Positions 9,823-17,676 of a DNA stretch of 64,000 nt are shown piece after piece. The stretch lies in the NCBI GenBank assembly GCA_004173475.1, contig SEBU01000001.1:744001-808000 (forward strand), written 5' to 3'. The stretch's first letter is position 1. The number at the start of each line of letters is the position of its first letter. This DNA comes from Gammaproteobacteria bacterium. Its GTDB lineage: Bacteria; Pseudomonadota; Gammaproteobacteria; Pseudomonadales; Cellvibrionaceae. The position numbers were made by a program, and so were the translations under genes. The notes under the pieces were generated by a model, which was not told the origin of the DNA, searched no databases, and saw nothing but the letters and a program-made list of their open reading frames with translations.

Positions 9823-10632
9823 ATGTCCTATTTAGTTCCTTCAGAGTTTGCAACCAAAATGGTGGATTCCGGTGAGTCCAAAATATTTATGTCTACCAGG
9901 GATACTGTCATTCGCGCCTACATGGCAGGTGCCATCCTGGCATTGGCTGCCGTTTTCGCCGTGACAATTTCCGTGCAAACAGGAATATTTTTACTTGGGG
10001 CAATTTTATTTCCCGTTGGTTTTTGCATGCTGTATTTGATGGGATTTGATTTGTTAACCGGTGTATTTGTTTTAACTCCATTAGCGTTGCTTGATAAGCG
10101 CCCTGGCGTTACTGTTTCTGGTGTGTTGCGGAATTGGGGTTTGGTTTTTTTAGGCAACTTCGCAGGCGCATTAACTGTAGCCGTTATGATGGCCTATGTT
10201 TTTACCTATGGCTTCAATGTGGAGGCAGATGCAGTTGGTAAAAAAATAGCCGGAATAGGTGAAGCCCGTACACTTGGATACGCAAAATATGGTGTGGATG
10301 GTTGGTTAACAATTTTTATTCGTGGCATGTTATGTAATTGGATGGTTTCCCTCGGCGTAGTAGGCGCAATGATATCCACAACGGTAAGCGGTAAAGTTAT
10401 CGCTATGTGGATGCCGATTTTCCTATTCTTTTTTATGGGTTTTGAGCACTCAGTCGTAAATATGTTTTTGTTTCCCTTCGGTTTAATTATGGGCGGCAAC
10501 TTTTCCGTTGGTGATTATTTTATTTGGAACGAAATTCCAACAGCACTGGGCAATCTCGTAGGTGGCTTGGCATTCACCGGACTAACACTTTATAGTACAC
10601 ACGTGAGGACAGCTCCAAAACGCAATATTTAA
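9823..10632 (+). CDS. Formate/nitrite transporter (FNT) family channel
   Basis: 269 residues with six hydrophobic segments, as in FocA/NirC pentameric anion channels. Family marks include YMAGAILALAA in helix 1, the GFDLLTGVF region, NWGLVFLGNFAGAL, a second conserved RGMLCNWMVSLG segment and GFEHSVVNMF. It moves formate, nitrite or a related monovalent anion across the inner membrane. The kinase/phosphatase gene 101 bp downstream is a partner often seen beside nitrite/nitrate assimilation genes, so nitrite is the more likely substrate (inference). No nitrite reductase lies in the window. Confidence 0.9.
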   Translation: MSYLVPSEFATKMVDSGESKIFMSTRDTVIRAYMAGAILALAAVFAVTISVQTGIFLLGAILFPVGFCMLYLMGFDLLTGVFVLTPLALLDKRPGVTVSGVLRNWGLVFLGNFAGALTVAVMMAYVFTYGFNVEADAVGKKIAGIGEARTLGYAKYGVDGWLTIFIRGMLCNWMVSLGVVGAMISTTVSGKVIAMWMPIFLFFFMGFEHSVVNMFLFPFGLIMGGNFSVGDYFIWNEIPTALGNLVGGLAFTGLTLYSTHVRTAPKRNI

Positions 10633-10645
10633 AATGTCCGCATCT

Positions 10646-10682
10646 ATTTACTTTCGCGGTGTAAAACGCCGGGAAAGTAAAT
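10646..10682. repeat. Strong inverted repeat between the FNT and kinase/phosphatase genes
   Basis: ATTTACTTTC (10646-10655) pairs perfectly with GAAAGTAAAT (10673-10682), with an inner GCG/CGC extension. There is no T-tract on the plus strand. It may be an mRNA-stabilising or partially terminating hairpin that lowers kinase expression relative to the channel, or a protein-binding palindrome. Confidence 0.6.
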
Positions 10683-10733
10683 AGCAACTAGAATAGTGGC
10701 AAGATTACTCATTCATAATAAGTAGATTCGGTC

Positions 10734-12464
10734 ATGCCAAAAAAATTAAACCTCGCCATAGGGCAACATTCTGACAAAGGCCGAAAAGAGATCAACCAGG
10801 ATTTTTTTGGTATCGCAATTCCAAAGGAACCGCAACTTAGTTTGAAGGGCGTCGCCATCGCCATTGCCGATGGAATTAGCAGCAGTAGCGTTAGCCAAAT
10901 TGCCAGCGAAACTGCCGTCAAAAGTTTCCTGGAAGATTATTTTTGTACATCCGAAGCCAATTCAGTAAAAAATTCAGCGCTGCAAGTTATCACCGCAACA
11001 AATTCCTGGCTGCACAACCTCACGCAACAAAGTCAATATAGGTACGACAGAGATCGAGGCTATGTTTGCACCTTGAGCGTCGTCATTATTAAATCCAGCA
11101 CCGCACACATTTTTCACGTAGGTGATTCACGCATCTACCGATTACTTGATAAGAATCTTGAGCAAATCACACAGGATCATCGTCACAGAGTTACTGAATC
11201 CGAAAGTTATCTTAGCCGCGCGATGGGAATTAATCCGCAAGTGGAAATTGATTATCAAGCAATCGCAATTAATAAAGGCGATATTTTTGTATTAGCTACA
11301 GATGGTGTGTATGAGTTTGCGTCCAGCGACTTTATTATTAATAGTATCTACAAACACAAGGATGATTTAAATAAAGCCGCAAAAAATATTGTTGACGAAG
11401 CTTACGCAAAAGGTAGTGATGATAATTTAACAATTCAAATTCTTCGAATAGATGAGATAGGAACTACCGATGCAAATGAAATTTACGATCAGCTAAGCGA
11501 CCTCCCCTTTCCACCTATTCTTGAAGCACGCAGTATTTTTGACGGTTATCAGATTATTCGCGAAGTGCGAGCCACCAGCAGAAGCCACGTTTATTTAGCC
11601 TTGGATCCCGACACCCACGAACAAGTTATTATTAAGACGCCGTCCATTGATTTGCGTTCAGACACTGATTACCTTGAGCGATTTTTAATGGAGGAATGGA
11701 TCGCTCGCCGAATTAACAGCGCACACGTTTTAAAGCCTTGCAAGCAAACCCGAAAGCGCAATTATATTTATATTGTTACCGAATATATTGACGGCCAAAC
11801 TCTCACGCAGTGGTTGATAGATAATCCAAAACCGGATTTGGAAAACGTGCGCGGTATTGTAGAACAAATTGCAAAAGGTTTATTGGCGTTCCACCGTAAA
11901 GAGATGTTACACCAGGATTTACGCCCCGAAAATATAATGATTGATAATACGGGTACTGTGAAAATTATCGATTTCGGTTCGACACGTGTTGCGGGGATTA
12001 GTGAAATATCTACGACTGGCAGAGAACAGAATCTGTTAGGTACAGCTCAATACAGTGCACCGGAATATTTTCTGGGTGAGAACGGTACCAACGCAGCAGA
12101 TATCTTTTCTCTGGGCGTAATAACCTATCAAATGCTGAGCGGACGATTGCCCTACGGAGCGGAAGTTGCCCAAGCTAAAACCAAAGCGGCGCAGAGGCGT
12201 TTACATTATCGCAGTGTATTAGACGATGAACGTGAAATTCCGGTATGGATAGATGATGTGCTTAAAAAAGCGGTGCATCCCAACCCTTACCAGCGCTATC
12301 AAGAATTATCTGAATTTACCGCTGACTTACGTCGCCCTAATCAAGCATTTTTAAATAAAACAAGGCCGCCTCTACTCGAGCGAAACCCCGCGTTATTTTG
12401 GAAAAGCGTATCTTTTATCTTATTGGCGATAATAGTAATGCTTTTATACAAACAGTATCACTAG
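10734..12464 (+). CDS. Bifunctional PP2C phosphatase / Ser-Thr protein kinase, membrane-anchored
   Basis: 576 residues. Residues about 5-240 are a PP2C-type phosphatase: INQDFFG and IAIADGISSS (metal-binding Asp), HVGDSRIYRL, LATDGVYEF and SDDNLT. A Hanks-type kinase follows (about 265-535): the VAIK-type Lys in VIIKTPS (about 300), the catalytic loop HQDLRPEN (HRD is HQD, about 394), IIDFGS (DFG) and YSAPEYF (APE). A single C-terminal membrane helix (about 553-571) tethers it to the inner membrane. One polypeptide can therefore phosphorylate and dephosphorylate; its target is unknown. Homologues of this fusion are known near nirBD/nasA in pseudomonads. The HQD variant keeps the catalytic Asp. 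Confidence 0.92.
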   Translation: MPKKLNLAIGQHSDKGRKEINQDFFGIAIPKEPQLSLKGVAIAIADGISSSSVSQIASETAVKSFLEDYFCTSEANSVKNSALQVITATNSWLHNLTQQSQYRYDRDRGYVCTLSVVIIKSSTAHIFHVGDSRIYRLLDKNLEQITQDHRHRVTESESYLSRAMGINPQVEIDYQAIAINKGDIFVLATDGVYEFASSDFIINSIYKHKDDLNKAAKNIVDEAYAKGSDDNLTIQILRIDEIGTTDANEIYDQLSDLPFPPILEARSIFDGYQIIREVRATSRSHVYLALDPDTHEQVIIKTPSIDLRSDTDYLERFLMEEWIARRINSAHVLKPCKQTRKRNYIYIVTEYIDGQTLTQWLIDNPKPDLENVRGIVEQIAKGLLAFHRKEMLHQDLRPENIMIDNTGTVKIIDFGSTRVAGISEISTTGREQNLLGTAQYSAPEYFLGENGTNAADIFSLGVITYQMLSGRLPYGAEVAQAKTKAAQRRLHYRSVLDDEREIPVWIDDVLKKAVHPNPYQRYQELSEFTADLRRPNQAFLNKTRPPLLERNPALFWKSVSFILLAIIVMLLYKQYH

Positions 12465-12470
12465 CATGGC

Positions 12471-12890
12471 TCAGGCGCCAAGCAGCGATAGATGTTTAAT
12501 GCGATGATAATTTAGCGATAAAAGAATGCAGTGCTTTAAGGCAGCAAGCGGGATTTTATCGCGCACATTAAACACCAGTGCGCGATTAGATTGATAACAA
12601 AAACTATTTCCATAAATTTCTTTGAAAGTTTCAACAAGTCTGGTTTTGCAATTGAAATAAATAAACAATTGCTCAGGACTCGATGGTTTCCAATTAATAC
12701 GAACCGTGCTACCAGATTTGGCGATATACGCGGGCTCGCCCCACTTTAAACACTCTTCCAATTCACCAATCTTGGTATTTTTCGCGGCAACTTCATAAAT
12801 TAACGTGCGAAAATACAATAATTTTTTTCGTACAGCCGGTGGATAAGATTCAAATACCTCAGCGACAGCGCGGTCAGTGAATTTATGCAT
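12471..12890 (-). CDS. DUF1801 domain protein
   Basis: 139 residues with the DUF1801 pattern: an N-terminal helix pair (AVAEVFESYPPAVRKKLLYF), LKWGEPAYIAKSGSTVRINWK, LFIYFNCKTRLVETFKEIYG and RALVFNVRDKIP. The family is small, cytoplasmic and of unknown function (YdhG-like fold). Its stop lies 6 bp from the stop of the convergent kinase gene. It is co-directional with the VOC and SRPBCC genes upstream (23 bp gap) and may share their mRNA. Confidence 0.82.
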   Translation of the reverse strand: MHKFTDRAVAEVFESYPPAVRKKLLYFRTLIYEVAAKNTKIGELEECLKWGEPAYIAKSGSTVRINWKPSSPEQLFIYFNCKTRLVETFKEIYGNSFCYQSNRALVFNVRDKIPLAALKHCILLSLNYHRIKHLSLLGA

Positions 12891-12913
12891 AGGAAAATAT
12901 CCACCAATTCATT

Positions 12914-13462
12914 TTATTGCACGACCAAATGATCAGTATCATCAAACACCCAGACCTCCTCGTAATCGACTTCAAATAAATGACCGTCTAGATCTCGAAA
13001 ATATCCTGCCGTGCCCCATTGAGTCTTAGTTGCAGGTTTCACCAGAGTTCCGCCGGCATCTACAGCGCGTTTTAATGTTAAAGCGACATCATCTACGTTG
13101 GGCACCAGATGAATTAAAGCAACACCGGAGAAGCCTGAGCCTTCTGCTTTCGGCTCCAACGCATCTTTGGCAAGGTCTTCGCGCGAAATCAATGCCAGTG
13201 CGAAACCGCCCAAGTCAAATTTAACAAAACCAGCATGACTTGATGGAGCGCGCTTCCAACCTAGTGCTTCATAAAAAGCAGCGGATTTAGCAACGTTATT
13301 GACGCCGAGCAAAATGATATGCAGACGTTGTTTCAAAGGTGGAGCAATTTCTACCATGGATTTTTTATCCTTATTCAAAAGTATTTTTTGTGCATCAGCT
13401 TGAGTGTCTGCAAATGCAGGTAGCGCGATTAGACAAAAGCAAAGTAGATAGAGGATACGCAT
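12914..13462 (-). CDS. VOC (glyoxalase/bleomycin-resistance) superfamily protein with signal peptide
   Basis: 182 residues. Residues 1-18 form a signal peptide (MRILYLLCFCLIALPAFA, then DTQ). From about 46 a VOC domain starts (HIILLGVNNVAKSAAFYEALGW) and ends with GYFRDLDGHLFEVDYEE, whose Glu is a usual metal ligand. VOC proteins act on small molecules by metal-assisted chemistry or bind them; the reaction is not known here. The TAATG overlap with the SRPBCC gene upstream means coupled translation. An internal Met36 could give a cytoplasmic form, which is the common form of this family. Confidence 0.82.
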   Translation of the reverse strand: MRILYLLCFCLIALPAFADTQADAQKILLNKDKKSMVEIAPPLKQRLHIILLGVNNVAKSAAFYEALGWKRAPSSHAGFVKFDLGGFALALISREDLAKDALEPKAEGSGFSGVALIHLVPNVDDVALTLKRAVDAGGTLVKPATKTQWGTAGYFRDLDGHLFEVDYEEVWVFDDTDHLVVQ

Positions 13463-13875
13463 TAAATTACCCTCGCATAATCAACAAATGCTTTAGTTTG
13501 TTCGGCGGCCTCTTTAATTTGATTCTCACCAATAATTTTACGCCACAAAAAACCGAGCAAGCCCCAGATTTGTAGCTCCATGTGTATGTGAGTGGTATCA
13601 CCAACACGTACATACTTATGCACGGTTCGCATCTTGGCGAGTGGCAAATGCGCCACATCAATAACCTCATAGGGCCACATTTTTTCTATCGTAATTTTTA
13701 CTGCCGGACCGCCTTTAGGTTTAAGTATAAATTTACCACCAGCCTTTGCGTCGCCAATCAACCGCGTGTGTTCAATACCGCGATCCCATTTATTCCATGC
13801 GTTGAAATCGGTTATCGCGCGATAAAGATTTTCTGCGGGAACATCTGTTGTTGTTTGAAAGTTAGCTTGCCACAT
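13462..13875 (-). CDS. SRPBCC (START/Bet v1-like) family protein
   Basis: 137 residues. The sequence matches polyketide-cyclase/dehydrase-type SRPBCC proteins: an N-terminal TTTDVPAENLYRAITDFNAWNKWDRGI, the middle GDAKAGGKFILKPKGGP and a C-terminal helix. The fold makes a hydrophobic cavity for a small ligand; the ligand is unknown. It is the first gene of a small operon with the VOC gene (1-nt overlap, TAATG). No membrane segment. Confidence 0.82.
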   Translation of the reverse strand: MWQANFQTTTDVPAENLYRAITDFNAWNKWDRGIEHTRLIGDAKAGGKFILKPKGGPAVKITIEKMWPYEVIDVAHLPLAKMRTVHKYVRVGDTTHIHMELQIWGLLGFLWRKIIGENQIKEAAEQTKAFVDYARVI

Positions 13876-13968
13876 AAGTAATTCCCTATCAGTTTTGTAT
13901 CATCAAAAGTTAATTATTATCTCAAAAGCGAATTGCGCATTTAAAAATCAGCTTTGATCCTGAAATAA

Positions 13969-14421
13969 TTAGTGTTTGAACAGAGCCATTTGTAACGCGA
14001 CATCATCAGGCAATAGCATTTCTGATGAGATCAATTCAAAAACGTCTTACGAGATTTCAATATGCTCAAAGCAGAACGAGTAACCCCAACGATTTTTCTG
14101 TTGGATGAAATTTAACCGACCAATAACTGGGCGAATGCTAAGCACACCTGCTCGTAAAAACTCAATATCACGACGTAAAGGCATAAAGCCGGGTGCCATT
14201 TCAACTTAGTAAACAGCCTCGCCAACCACACGACCTATAGCTGTAAACTGCTGACACAACTGATTGCCGCTGAAGGTTTCCTTTGGCGAATAATAAATAG
14301 TCTAGTCACCCAATCCCACGCGTTTCAAGGGCTGTGTCCTACCGTGACAGAGCTGGTAAAAGCCACCGTCAACGCCACGTGCCACGTGGTCTTTCGAAGC
14401 TACGCCTATCCAACACCGCAT
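13969..14421 (-). pseudogene. EVE-domain protein, broken by three in-frame stops
   Basis: Reading one single frame on the minus strand from ATG 14419-14421 gives the full length of an EVE-domain protein: MRCWIGVASKDHVARGVDGG, FYQLCHGRTQPLKRVGLGD, then TAG (14302-14304), TIYYSPKETFSGNQLCQQFT, AIGRVVGEAVY, TAA (14206-14208), VEMAPGFMPLRRDIEFL, then a third stop TAA (14047-14049) and the normal end at 13969-13971. EVE domains bind modified bases or nucleic acids. The first stop sits where the family has Trp in GDW (TGG to TAG). There is no frameshift, so decay looks recent. The ORF at 14369-14632 is a shadow. The 285 bases upstream to 14706 hold no gene. Confidence 0.85.
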
Positions 14422-14706
14422 AATTTTGTCTCCCCCGCTTGCAGTAGAGCCATATTAAAAGGCGCTGATGACAAAACATGTCAGTAGAATTTGCTGGCTT
14501 ATGTTTTGTCCGGTTTTGTCGGCGCGGGGTTGATGTTTCGGGTACTACTGACCCCTGCATGATGGGGATGCTTAGCCCGAATGCCGTGGAATAAATAATC
14601 GTACTCCAACAAATAAGAACTCGCTCATTCATTTAACATTTTGCGGTTTGTGATGAACGCTAACTTTGTTAGACTGTGCGCCTTAAAAATAGATGAGAAA
14701 TATTCC

Positions 14707-15102
14707 ATGCTGATTGAAGCCCCTATCTCCCTCGGTGAGCTGATTGATAAAATCACTATCCTCGAAATTAAAGCTGTGAATATTAGCGACGCTGGCAAAT
14801 TAAAAAACGTCACGCATGAATTAAATGTCCTCAACGCAAAAGTGGATCGCCTACTTGATATCACAGGAAAAGCCAAGCTGGCGCCGCTGCAACAGGCGCT
14901 AAAGGATATTAATCAGGAATTGTGGATAATCGAAGACGATATTCGCGATTGTGAATTTGCGAAAGATTTTAGCGATAAATTTATCCAACTTGCGCGTGCT
15001 GTTTATGTCACCAACGATACACGCGCAAAAGTTAAAAAAGATATCAATCTTGCGTTTGGCTCTGAATTAATCGAAGAGAAATCCTACAAAGACTACCAGT
15101 AA
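14707..15102 (+). CDS. DUF6165 family protein
   Basis: 131 residues from the ATG at 14707, where the family usually starts (MLIEAPISLGELIDKITIL). The frame is open upstream to 14641, but that extension is unlike the family. The protein is small, helical and soluble: LGELIDKITILEIKAVNI, then an amphipathic helix and IEDDIRDCEFAKDFSDKFIQLAR. DUF6165 genes are commonly found in lipopolysaccharide clusters; their function is not known. It is followed 4 nt later by the repeat-encoded ORF and then by waaC. Confidence 0.75.
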   Translation: MLIEAPISLGELIDKITILEIKAVNISDAGKLKNVTHELNVLNAKVDRLLDITGKAKLAPLQQALKDINQELWIIEDDIRDCEFAKDFSDKFIQLARAVYVTNDTRAKVKKDINLAFGSELIEEKSYKDYQ

Positions 15103-15106
15103 ATCG

Positions 15107-15466
15107 ATGGAACTTCATAATTTAAGCTCCACACATAAATCACAGAAGCGATTTGCACGGCAGAGCTGCCTGCAAGTAAAGCCACGCGGATTTAGTTATG
15201 ACAACTTACAGGAGCGATTTGCACAGCGACGCCGCCCTCAGGGTAAATCACATGGATGTAGTTACGACAAATTGCAGGAACAACTCGCACCGCGAAGCCG
15301 CCCGCAGGGTAAATCGCATGGACTTAGTCATGACAAATTCCAGGAGCAATTTGCACGGCGAAGCTGCCCGCAGGGTAAATCACATGGATGTAGCTATGAC
15401 AAATTGCAGGAGCAATTTGCACGGCGAAGCCGCCCGCAGGGTAAACTCCATGGACGTAGTTTATGA
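15107..15466 (+). CDS. Possible small basic repeat protein encoded by the 66-bp tandem repeat
   Basis: 119 residues, almost entirely built of a 22-residue unit (for example EQFARRSRPQGKSHGCSYDK plus LQ). It is very rich in Arg, Lys, His and Gln and poor in acidic residues. Its ATG lies 4 nt after the DUF6165 stop and its TGA overlaps the waaC ATG (ATGA), a spacing expected of a translated, coupled ORF. Against translation: unit differences are often non-synonymous, a second frame is also long and open, and I recognise no family. Treat as unproven. Confidence 0.35.
   Translation: MELHNLSSTHKSQKRFARQSCLQVKPRGFSYDNLQERFAQRRRPQGKSHGCSYDKLQEQLAPRSRPQGKSHGLSHDKFQEQFARRSCPQGKSHGCSYDKLQEQFARRSRPQGKLHGRSL
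15146..15466 (+). repeat. 66-bp tandem repeat, four full units plus a partial fifth
   Basis: Units start at 15146, 15212, 15278, 15344 and 15410. Units 2, 4 and 5 are nearly identical; unit 1 is the most diverged. The period is exactly 22 codons, so copy number can change without shifting frame. The 4/5 junction forms a perfect 8-bp hairpin CAAATTGC / GCAATTTG with loop AGGA, and each unit has a small GC stem (CGGC-GAA-GCCG type). It occupies almost all the space between the DUF6165 gene and waaC. Confidence 0.95.
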
Positions 15467-16485
15467 AAATTCTCCTCATTAAAATGTCGTCCATGGGCGA
15501 CATTTTTCATACCTTTCCGGCAATTACTGATTTAAAAGCACATCATCCAAATGCGCTCATTGACTGGGTCGTTGAGGATGGTTTTAAAGAAATTGTGGAT
15601 TGGCACCCTGCGGTTAACAAAGCGATTCCGATAAGCCTGCGGCATTGGATGAAAGACCGCAGCCTTAAAAGCTGGAGAGAATTTAAAACCTGGCGAAAGA
15701 TATTGCAAAGCGAACACTACGACGTTGTTATTGACGCGCAAGGCTTATTAAAAAGCGCATCTATTTCGATGTTAGCGAATACAAGAGTAGTTAAAGGTTT
15801 CGACAAAAAATCAGCAAGGGAACCTATCGCCAGTTTTTTTTACAACGACAAATTTTGTGTAAGCAAATCGCAACATGCTGTTGAGCGAACCCGTCAATTG
15901 TTTGGCCAAGCGTTTGGCTACACGCCAGCAAACGCATTAAATTTTGGTATCCATGAAAATTTTGCGCATGTCAAAAAAAACTCACGCAAATTAATATTTA
16001 TTATTGGTACGAGTTGGGTAACAAAATTGTGGTCGACAACGCATTGGCAACATTTAGCTACCATTGCCATCAGTGCCGGTTACGATGTTGAAATCATTTG
16101 GGGAAGCAGCGAAGAAAAAGCTGTTGCTGATAGCATTATCGCTTGCAACCCGACTGCAACTCGCCCGGCCCAGCGCATGTCAATTACGGCGATTGCTGAA
16201 AAATTAGTTGAAGCTGCTGGCATCATTGGACTGGATACAGGTTTTTCACATTTAGCTGGCGCGCTTGAAACGCCGACAATAGCCCTCTATGGCGCGACTT
16301 CACCGGTAAAAGTCGGACTGATCGGTGAACACACCAGTAATTTGGAAATGACTCCCGCGCTGGAATGCATGCCATGCCACAAGCGCCAATGCAAATGGTT
16401 ACCGGAAAATAGTGTAGAAACTCCACCCTGCATGAGCGGTATAAAGCCAGCCGAAGTATGGGATAACTTACGCACAAAATTATAA
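15463..16485 (+). CDS. waaC: Lipopolysaccharide heptosyltransferase I
   Basis: 340 residues, GT9 family. The N-terminus MKILLIKMSSMGDIFHTFPA is the standard start of WaaC, and the late motifs GIIGLDTGFSHLAGALETPT and ALYGATSP match the nucleotide-sugar binding end of GT9 enzymes. It transfers the first L-glycero-D-manno-heptose from ADP-heptose to the Kdo of lipid A in the inner core, on the cytoplasmic side of the inner membrane. The ATG overlaps the stop of the repeat ORF. The DUF6165 gene upstream is a usual LPS neighbour. No waaF is in the window. Confidence 0.9.
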   Translation: MKILLIKMSSMGDIFHTFPAITDLKAHHPNALIDWVVEDGFKEIVDWHPAVNKAIPISLRHWMKDRSLKSWREFKTWRKILQSEHYDVVIDAQGLLKSASISMLANTRVVKGFDKKSAREPIASFFYNDKFCVSKSQHAVERTRQLFGQAFGYTPANALNFGIHENFAHVKKNSRKLIFIIGTSWVTKLWSTTHWQHLATIAISAGYDVEIIWGSSEEKAVADSIIACNPTATRPAQRMSITAIAEKLVEAAGIIGLDTGFSHLAGALETPTIALYGATSPVKVGLIGEHTSNLEMTPALECMPCHKRQCKWLPENSVETPPCMSGIKPAEVWDNLRTKL

Positions 16486-16614
16486 CCAAATTGAGATATT
16501 CACAACGAAAAGCTCGAAGTCGGCCAGCAGTAACATTATAAATTTGCTTTTGGAGTATCTACTTATTTAATGAATTTTGTAGGATACGTTTGTGATCTCA
16601 GTAGGATGTTCTAC

Positions 16615-17640
16615 ATGTCGAAAAATTATTTATTCTTTGGAACCGAACGCTACACGCTTGGCATAATGCGCCCGATTGAGGCAGCAATTAAGGCGCGAGG
16701 TGGAAATGTTGCCTGGTTTTTCGGTGGGCCTGGTGCTGAGGATTTATCAAGTGAAGATCACTTACTCAAAACAGTACACGAAGTGAAGCAATGGAACCCC
16801 GTGGCAGTAATCACACCGAATAATACCGTACCGCATTTTTTTCCAGGCGTTAAAGTACAAACCTTTCATGGATTTGACGCAGGCAAACCCCGACACATTT
16901 ATATTCGCGGATTTTTCGACCTTTACTGTACGACAGGTCCCTCAGATACACGAGCCTTTAACAAGCTCGCCGAAAAAATGCAACATTTTAGCGTGGTTGA
17001 GACTGGCTGGCCAAAGCTGGATTATTTTTTTCGCACACTTGAGAAGGACATTCCTCCAGTTAAAAATCCACCGGTGATTCTTTACCATTCCACATTTTCA
17101 CCTTCATGGAGTGCTGCAGAAATACTTTACGATGAAGTAAAACGGCTTTCACGATCTGGCGAATTAAAATGGATAGTTACGCTCCACCCGAAAATGAATA
17201 GCGATACCATTGCAAAATATCAGCAACTGCAAAATGAGCATTTAAGATTCGCTACCAACGATAATATTTTAGAATTATTTCCTCAAGCCGACATGATGTG
17301 CTCTGACACTTCTTCAGCGCTAAGTGAATTCTTGTTGACGCGCAAACCTGTTGTCACTTTTAAAAATCGCCGCCCTGGTCCACAGCTCATTGATATACAG
17401 GAAATTAGCCAATTCCAACCTGCCATTGAAAAAGCGCTATCTCGCCCACCTGAGCTTATGCGCGCTATTGAAAATTTCGCTAACGAAATACATCCGTTTC
17501 GAGATGGACATTCATCGGAAAGAATTCTTGATGCTATTGATAATTTTATTGCCCAAGGTGGTAAAAACCCGCGCAAAAAACCATTAAATCTATGGCGAAA
17601 ACTGAAGCTGAGAAAGACGTTAGGATATTGGGGGATATGA
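16615..17640 (+). CDS. CDP-glycerol glycerophosphotransferase-like (TagB/TagF family) protein
   Basis: 341 residues from the ATG at 16615, which has AGGA 8 nt upstream; the frame is open to 16570. The family is suggested by VAVITPNNTVPHFFPG, VQTFHGFDAGKP (the usual HG motif), ETGWPKLDYFF, ILYHSTFSPSWSA, IVTLHPKM and the terminal SDTSSALSEFLLTRKPVVTF, all typical of the GT-B fold poly(glycerol/ribitol-phosphate) polymerases. Such enzymes move polyol-phosphate from a CDP-activated donor to a glycan. In a Gram-negative bacterium this would decorate LPS or capsule. It converges with three Stealth phosphotransferase genes, whose chemistry is also a phosphodiester linkage. Confidence 0.82.
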   Translation: MSKNYLFFGTERYTLGIMRPIEAAIKARGGNVAWFFGGPGAEDLSSEDHLLKTVHEVKQWNPVAVITPNNTVPHFFPGVKVQTFHGFDAGKPRHIYIRGFFDLYCTTGPSDTRAFNKLAEKMQHFSVVETGWPKLDYFFRTLEKDIPPVKNPPVILYHSTFSPSWSAAEILYDEVKRLSRSGELKWIVTLHPKMNSDTIAKYQQLQNEHLRFATNDNILELFPQADMMCSDTSSALSEFLLTRKPVVTFKNRRPGPQLIDIQEISQFQPAIEKALSRPPELMRAIENFANEIHPFRDGHSSERILDAIDNFIAQGGKNPRKKPLNLWRKLKLRKTLGYWGI

Positions 17641-17676
17641 TCCAAACGATTGTAATCTCCTGGCAAGCGCTCATAA

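Noticed and set aside
13969-14421. Stop codons in the EVE gene as recoding (selenocysteine/pyrrolysine)
   Set aside because: The stops are TAG once and TAA twice, none is TGA, no recoding element is seen, and different residues are replaced.
14369-14632. 87-residue ORF on the minus strand
   Set aside because: It overlaps the start of the EVE pseudogene in another frame, and its protein has no recognisable family or ribosome binding site.
15146-15466. Tandem repeat considered as a CRISPR array
   Set aside because: The units are contiguous and alike over the full 66 bp, with no unique spacers and no cas gene nearby.
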